The position numbers were made by a program, and so were the translations under genes. Under the pieces are notes generated by a model, which saw only the letters and a list, made by a program, of their open reading frames with translations, did not search any database and was not told the DNA's origin. This document shows, piece by piece, positions 23,801 through 32,800 of a stretch of DNA of 64,000 nucleotides. The DNA comes from Achatina immaculata. Its lineage: Eukaryota; Mollusca; Gastropoda; Stylommatophora; Achatinidae. How positions within the stretch are numbered: position 1 is the first letter of the stretch; each line of letters begins with the position of its first letter. The stretch is from NCBI GenBank assembly GCA_009760885.1, contig CM019700.1, forward strand, positions 5,189,062 to 5,253,061, given 5' to 3'.

Positions 23801-26800
23801 TCTCAAGGGAGTGAAAGGTGATGATGATTCTACAAGAGAACAGGAATCACTGAGACTATTAGAACGTGCAAAGACTTTGTAAACGTTGCATGTATTTTTA
23901 CATATGTGAATGAATGTTTATAAACTTTCTTCACTTCTCGTCTCTTCCCCCCACCCCTCCCCCCTTTTATCTGGGGCATAGACCATCAACAAATGTTCTC
24001 CATTTATTTCTATCTCGTGCCGTTTCTTCTATCCGTCTCCACCTGTAGTCGATCTTTATGATCGTTGGCACATGATTCCTACGCCAGGTATTTCTGCCTC
24101 CTCGTTGTTTCCTCTTTCCCTGTGGGTTCCAAGCGTGGGAGTTCGTCTGATAGTGTCTGCCTTCAGAAATGCATGCCTTTGTTCATCTTCAGCGTCTTTT
24201 TCTTTATCATCTCTTTCACCGTGGGTTGGTTACGTAGTGACAAAGCTATGACTTTTGTAGACTGATGGTCCCAGTCGTGAAGAACTGCAGTCTATGGTTT
24301 GTAGCTTCCGTTTGGCTCCACTAGCACCACACCACCTGGTTAACAGAGGCAGGGTTCTATGATTTTCTCCGCGATGCTGAAATCTACATAGAAGTTGCCT
24401 TTTCTTTGGGAGGGGGGAGGAGTACACTTTGAAGCTTCAACGCTTAGGAGTGTCAAAGTAGTAAATCCACTGTTTCTCATGGCGAAGGTAGGTGATTCGA
24501 ATCTTCCCCCCGATGCGTCCACGTTACCAACCTGTTGAAATGGATAACAAGTTCTTTGTGGAGTCGGAGGAAGGAAAGATGGCGTTTATGCTGACCACAT
24601 CATCCTCTAGTATCTCGAAAGGTCAAGGGAAATATGGACGCTAACACTATATTCCCCACTAAGCGGGTTCATAGAAAAATGAGAGGTGCTTTTACAATCG
24701 GAGCTGCAAAGTCAGTCACTGTAGCCTTCTCCCAAGCTAAAAGAGATACCCTCTAAGGGTGCAAAAATGTTCAGCTCATGTGCGAAAATACTGTGTGTGT
24801 GCAAATGTGCGTAGTAACGTAACACTGTAAATCTGTCATTTTTGAAAAGATCACTGTGCATACCTGATCTGCTTAAAGGACATTCTCCTTTTCCACGACG
24901 CAGTGGAAATTCATCTGCCCGTTTATTTTAATTACCCTCTATTCTCTGTGTGCCTACTTGCTTCGTCACGATTCTGCTACACTACTACTGAAACTACGCG
25001 ATAAAAGACCAGTTGAAACTCAGAGTCATTTCTCAACAAGAAAGAAACAGTAAAAGAAAAACATGTACCATCATTGTATTTTTCTTGATCCGGATTAAAG
25101 CACGGAGTAACGTCTGGAAACTGGCAAGTAAAAGTAGCAGCTTCATTTTTCTTTATGGGTGGTTCCAAAAATTTCGTGCGCGGTATGATTTTTGTTTCTG
25201 TGCGCGGCCGAGCAGCCTAGAGGGAACATTGCTCGCGTTCCAACACTTTCACACCGTCGTTTGTAAGGCGCATCCATCTCGTAGTTCCGTGGACGAAGAA
25301 ACTGTCCTTTTTGACAATCAGCGATCCACAGCTGACCTGCCCCACTCATCCAGTGGTACCCCCAGAAACAGGCCTAGCCTGGCTAACAGGGCAGGAATCG
25401 GCATAGTTCCCCCATGGTAGTGGAGTCTGCTAAAGTAGTATTGCACACTCTCAGCTTTTTAGCATCGCCTAAGAACTGGACACATATCTGACACGATCCG
25501 CTCCTGGTCCGATTCCTCAACATCTCCACATCTTTGGCCGCAAAGAACATTAGCTCGCAGTTCCGGGCAGACCGAAGAAGAAGCATCGCAGTTACAGAGT
25601 GAAGAACATGGCTTCTAACGAAGAACACAAAAGGCAAAGAACATAGAAGACAAGAACATTACTTCATGAACGCTGGTAGCAAAAACAAAAACAAAAAACG
25701 AACAGCACAAGGGACACAAAAAGAATGAAATTTTAAAAACCAGTTTTGCCTACCTTTTGGCACAGAACAACCAGTTACAAACGAAAGGCCTTTCTCCAGT
25801 GTGCCACCTCAGGTGTGCCTTCAGGTGAGATGTTTTATTATACACCTTACCACAGCCTGGAATGTGACAGGAGTGAATATTCCTTTTCCGCAGGTGTTCA
25901 CCGGCAGGCCCTGAAAAGAAAAAAAGTGAATCACATTACTCATTTATCTTCACATTGTTAACAGCACTATCGTGAAGAGCTTCCTTGACATGGGTTATGA
26001 TTAGATAGTACAGGGGTTCTCGAGTGGCTGTATACATGCCCTTACAGGGCATGGGAACCAAATGATGAGGGGTGGGGGACCCGGTATCTGAACAATTTCT
26101 GCTTTTGAAAAAAAAAACAACATGGTTGTTAGAATAGAAATTTGTTCCAGCCGCTTCCCTCCTAGTTATCCACATGAGAAGAAGCAGCAAGCTCTTAGCT
26201 AACATCGTTTTTTTTTTCCTTAAAGTAATGTCACGCTGGCAGCTGACACGGCTGGTATTCGAAGTGCTCTGTTATCAAAGTTCCCTGTGAGCAAAGGTTT
26301 CGGCGACGTTCGTTCGCAGACTTTTGAACCCATATCCAAATATTTTCTAGGAAAAAAAAAAGTGCGTCATAACGTCAAATTTCAAAGTATACTGCAAGGG
26401 AAATAACTACTAAGATGAAAAGAAATCTGAAAAGAACTCATGTAGCGCTATCATATATACCCCCCCCCCCCCTTTCCAGCGCTAATATAACACATTATGA
26501 ACTGGAAATGAAAAAAGTTAAAGTAAACATTTTGTTTATTTATTCTTATCTTATATCTTGTATCCTTCCCTTATATCTTTAGACGTCACATACGGCTCGC
26601 AAACTAGTTCGCCAATTTTTCCTATCTTCGACGAGTCTTTCAACCTCATCAAAGGATTTTATGCCTGTTAATTTGTCCTCTCTTAATAATGTCCTCTTCA
26701 GAGTTTCACGCGGTCTGCCTTTTTTTCTTCGGCCTGTTGTGTTCCACTTGATAGCTTGTTTTGGGATTCTCTGCTCATTTCTTCTCATCAAATGACCAAC

Positions 26801-29800
26801 ATGTGTCCATCTCCTTTTCTTGATCACCCATGAGACTGGTTGTTGTTCAGTCATCTGTCTTATCTCTGCATTGTTCTTGAATTCATTCCACTTGATGCCG
26901 AGTATTTTCCTTAGGCATTTGTTTTCAAAAGAGTCTAATTTCTTTTCTGTTTCTTTAGTTGTTTTCCAGATTTCGCATGCATAAATGAGAGTGGATATTA
27001 CATTTGAATTGAATAGTCTTAACTTGGTTTTTATGCTTATAACTTTTGAATTCCATGTTCTCAAGATTCTTGAAGATTGATGCTGCTTTTGCAATTCTGA
27101 TCCTAACTTCCTTTCTAGTGTCACCATCCTGGTCTATGTAGCTGCGAAGGTATGCAAATTGATCGCCTTCTTCAATATCTGTCCCTTCTATGTGTATTTT
27201 TCCATTTTGGTTCAGAGAAATTGTCATTATTTTTGTTTTGTCCTTGTTAATTTCAAGTCCTATTTTGCTAGCCAGTGAAGACAGGCTATCTGTTTTTTCT
27301 TGCATGAAATTCACATTATTACTGATAAGAGTTATGTCATCAGCAAAATCAAGATCTTCTAGTTGGGTCCCATGTACCCAGTCAATACCTGTGCAGCACT
27401 TTTTCATTATGAAGTCTATTGTAAACCCAAAAAGTAAAGGAGACAGTATACATCCTTGTTTCACACCTGTTTCAATCTGGAACCATTCACTCATCCCTTC
27501 TTCTGTTTTGACTGCACAAACATATCCATTGTAGAAGTCCTTAATGATGTTGACAATTTTAGATGGTATTCCATATAGACTTAAAATTCTCCATAATGAA
27601 TCTCTGTGTATGCTATCAAATGCCTTTTTAAAATCTACGAAGTTCAGTATTAATGGTTTCTGCTTTTCAATATGTTCTTCAAGTATTATTCTTAGAGTAA
27701 AGATCTGGTCGAGACAGCTTCTCCCCTTTTCGAAATCCTGCTTGTTCTTCTCTCATTGCAGTATCCCCTATATCTTTGAGTCTATTCAAAATGACCTTGC
27801 AAAATACTTTTGACACAACTGATATTAAGGTTACTCCTCTCCAGTTGTTACAGTCACTAAGGTTGTCCTTTTTTTGGTATTTTAACAATGATTCCTTTCT
27901 TCCATTTAGAAGGGACATTTCTTCTTTCCAAATCTTGTTCAATATTCTCCGTAGTTGTCTCATGTTGTCACTATTTACAGCTTTTATCATTTCGGCTGTT
28001 ATTTCATCTTTATTGTTTATTTCTTACGCGGCATATAAAACTTCAAAGTGAACAGAAAGGCCTTACTTTGAACATCAAAAAGACAGAGACTATGGTTATA
28101 TCTAAGAAACAGAATCCACCAGCATGCAGTATTAAATTAAACGGAACTGTTCTAAAGCAGGTGCAGAAATTCAAATACCTTGGAGCAGTAATAACTTCAG
28201 ATGGAAAATGCAGAACAGAAATTAGGAACAGAATAGGCCAAGCAAAGACTGCATTTCAGAGAATGAGAAACATATTGACCAACACATCCTTATCAATGAA
28301 TGTTAGAAAACGAGTCCTGAAATGCTATATTGAACCTATCTTGTTATATGGAAGTGAATCATGGACAATAGGCAAGTCTGCACAAAAATCATTGGAAGCA
28401 GCAGAAATGTGGTTTATTAGAAGAATGTTGCAAATCCCCTGGACAGCAAAAATAACTAATGAAGAATGTAGGAGAAGAGCTGGAGAGACAAAAAACCTTG
28501 TCAAAAAGATAAGAGAGAGACAATGTACTTTCATAGGACATGCAATGAGAAGAGGGGGCATAGAAAATATTATAACAACAGGAAAAATAGAAGAAAGAAG
28601 ATCAAGAGGAAGACCAAGAGTAATGATACTGGACAGTCTGACAGGATGGTGTGAGAGGAGATCACCAACTGAGCTGATGGCATGCATGAAGGATCGTGTA
28701 CTCTGGAGAAGCATAATAGCCAACGCCAGTCGGCACGGCACATGATGATGATGATATATAAAACTTCGTGATTGACACGGCTGGTTTTGTTTTCGCAGAG
28801 AGAACATTGCTGGCAGCGGTTATAATTTTGACAGTCTTGTGAAGGGGTATGAGGAGGAATAGTGGGGAATCCTTTTGGGAGGTATACAACTGCAAAAAAA
28901 AAAAAAAAAGACTGAGAACCCCTGAATTGAGAGAACCTGAAATTTCATTGTCAGAAAGGTTTCTGTGCCTTCGGCAAATGCTAGAATTCTTTGCACAGTG
29001 CTTTGTTGTAATTTCTTAACATAAACCAGTTTTCGTGTCCTTTTTCGCTTATTCTCATTATTCTTCCTTCCCCCCTCCCCCTCATTTTATGATTATCATT
29101 ATTAAAATTTTCAAAATACGAGCGGGGTTCGCTTATACACACTGCAGGTGTTTAGAGGTTCGGTTAAGTGTTTACTGCTGCAACCTGATAATTACGGTTA
29201 CCACGCGCTTAATGGCTGCAGAAGTGCGCATTGGCTGAGGTATTTGTTCATAATTAAATTTGTTAACGAGTGCTTTCAGCCTTCTCTGAGACCAGGGTGT
29301 TAAATTGCTGGTATGGAATAGCTAGTCTTGTGAGAACTATATTACTTTTCTTGATCTATTCAGAAATGGGAAAATGTACCCATAGACCGCGACGATAAAT
29401 AGGATTGAAGCAATGGCGAATTAGTCATTAGGTTGAAAATGTTTATGCATAGAGAGTACGTAAATGAAGGAAAAAAAAAAACTACGCAAATACAGATTAT
29501 TATTTCTTGTGATAATAAGATAGAGCTGTACAGTTCAGTTTTACAAAAGGATAGAAAGAATTAGGAAAGTGGGCAGAAAATAAGAATAACAGAAAGAGGA
29601 GCAAATTTATTCATTCATTCATTTTGATGTCCCGTGCGGAACTTTGGCTGTCTAACAGTTCTTCTGTAGGCCTCTCGGTTGTAAGCAAGATGCCCTGCTG
29701 CTGATGCATCCATTTGCAGATTATAAACGATGTCTTGCCTTGGTTTTCCTCTCTTTCTTTTTCCCATTATGTACCCTTCCAAGACGGTCTTCTCTAGATT

Positions 29801-32800
29801 ATCATGACATTTAAAGTGTCCAAAATTTTAAAGTTTTCTCTCTTTATTCCTCTGTACTAGCCAGCCTTCTTCAATATTAAGCTCTTGTAGTATGGATATT
29901 TGTTCTTTTTTTGTGTCCATGATACTTGAAGAACTCTTCTGTAGCATTTTCATTCAAAGGCATTTGTGTGTTTCTCAGCTGTTTTGTTAAGTGTCCAGGT
30001 CTCAAAAGCATATGTTGCGATGGGAAAGATGCATGCCCTTAAAAATCTTATTTTTGTAATTCTGTCTGTTCCTCTCCACAGATTCTTCAGTTGTTTTACT
30101 TTCTGAAGAGCAATACATGTCCTCCTTTTTCAATTTCCCTCATTGTATCTCCATTATTAGTTAGTAGTGATCCAAGATATTCAAATATTTTCAAGAGGAG
30201 CACATAAAAATGAAAAAAAAACATATCACGATCCAATGCTTCAGCAAAAGCCTTCTTTACAAGGATCACATACAAAAGCAGCACAGCGGATAAAAAAAAC
30301 AAAACAGGAAAATTCGATGAAAAATTAAACACTTTGCTTTCCTAGAGAGAAAGAGAGGCACTAAATGCGACCAGATCGATGTAGGTAAGCAAAAGGTGGA
30401 AGCAAGCCATTCGTTATTAGGTTCTCCAACTTCTCTCTTCTTATGGCATATTCAAGAAATTTTGACTGTCTTTTTTTTTCATATGATTTTCACTGTCTAT
30501 GGCTCGCCAGCCCTGACAAGGGATGTTGGCTGTGGGTCGCGGACCAATGAGACAAAGAGGAAAGAAAATATATGTTTTCTTGATTCCGTTTCATACATTT
30601 ATATTATATCTTCCCCGTGGTGTTAAATATCACATATGGCTCACATGGTAGTTCGCCAAGTTTGTTTGTTTTTTTTCCAGCGAGCTTTTCAATCTTATCA
30701 AGGGATTTTATACATACTAATTTAGCTTCTCTAACCTTTAGAGTTTCACGTGGTCGGCCTCTTTTTCTTCGGCCTGTTGTGTTCCACTTAATAGCTTGTT
30801 TTGGGATTTTCTGATTGTTACATATCATGTGATCAATATGTGGCCATCTCCTATTTTTGATCACCCTTGAGACAGGTTGTTGTTCACTCATTTGTCTTAC
30901 CTCTGCATTGTTCTTGAATTCGTTTCACTTTATACCGAGTATTTTCCTTATGCATTTGTTCACCAAAGAGTCTAATTTGTTATTTATTTCTTCAGTTGAT
31001 TCTCACCTTTCGCATCCATAAATGAGGGTGGATATCACATTTGAATTTGATCATCTTAGCTTGGTGTTTGTGCTTATAACTTTTCAGTAACATATGTCCT
31101 TAAGATTTTTGAAGGCCAATGCTGCTTTTGCAATTCTAACTTCGTTTCTGGTGTCACCATCCTGGTCTATGTAGCTGCCGAGATATGCAAATTAGTTTAC
31201 TTCTTCAACAGCCGTTCCTTCTTACTATATTTTTTCCTGCGTGATTAATGGGAAGTTTCGTTACTTTTGGTTTTTTTTTCTTGTTAATTTCAAGTTCTAT
31301 TTTACTAGCCAGTAAGGACAAGGCTTCGATTTCATATTGTCACTGATAAGACTTACTCCATTTGCAAAATCAAGATCTTCTAGTTGGGTCCCATGCACTC
31401 AGTCAATGCCCGTTTTTCCTTGTGCAATATTTTATTTCATTATGAAGTCTATGACAATTCCAAAAGGAAGGGGAGATAATATACATCCTTGTTTCACGCC
31501 TGCTTCAATCTGGAACCATCCACTCATTCCTTTTTCTGTGTTGACTGCACAGACATCCGTTGTAGAGATCCTTAATGATGCTGGCAATCATAGATGGTAC
31601 TGCATATAATCTTAAAATTCTGCACAATGAATTTCTGCGTATGCTATCAAATACATATATATTACTTCCCCTCATTTCGATGGCGGAACCCAGCGGTTCT
31701 CGAGTTCACTGGCCCCAGACCTCTCATTTCAATAAAGGTTACCCCGTAATTCTGCAATATATATGAAACCAGCATTCAGAAAGGATGATCTATTATACAT
31801 TCTTTTAACGCTGGTAGTTACTGAAACACAGTTGTCAGTCAGAATTACAGGACTGGGATTTATCCTCCCCAGCCGTGTTGCTCATGTGAACAAGCTTCAG
31901 CTGGACATTGTAGTAGGGGGTCCGGTGTGTCTCCACGTTCGTGGATCTTGCCAAGCTGTGGCTGATCACACCCACCGAGCAGCCATCACCCGAAAAACTT
32001 GGTGTACATGCAGGTTCCTCCCAGTCAGGATATAGATAACACCTCCCAGTCAGGATATAGATAACACCTCCCAGTCAGAGGATATAGATAACACCTCCCA
32101 GTCAGAGGGTATAGATAACATCTCCCAGTCAGAGGATATAGATAACATCTCCCAGTCAGAGGATACAGATAACACCTCCCAGTCAGAGGATATAGATAAC
32201 ACCTCCCAGTCAGAGGATATAGATAACACCTCCCAGTCAGAGGATATAGATAACATCTCCCAGTCAAGATATAGATAACATCTCCAAGTCAGAGGATATA
32301 GATAACATCTCCCAGTCAAGATATAGATAACACCTCCCAGTCAGAGGATATAGATAACATCTCCAAGTCAGAGGATATAGATAACATCTCCCAGTCAAGA
32401 TATAGATAACACCTCCCAGTCAGAGGATATAGATAACACCTCCCAGTCAGAGGATATAGATAACACCTCCCAGTCAGAGGATATAGATAACACCTCCCAG
32501 TCAGGATATAGATAACACCTCCCAGTCAGAGGATACAGATAACATCTCCCAGTCAGAGGATATAGATAACATCTCCCAGTCAGAGGATATAGATAACATC
32601 TCCCAGTCAGAGGATATAGATAACATCTCCAAGTCAGAGGATATAGATAACATCTCCCAGTCAGAGGATATAAATAACATCTCCCAGTCAGAAGATATAG
32701 ATAACATCTCCCAGTCAGAAGATACAGATAACATCTCCCAGTCAGAGGATATAGATAACATCTCCCAGTCAGAGGATACAGATAACATCTCCCAGTCAGA

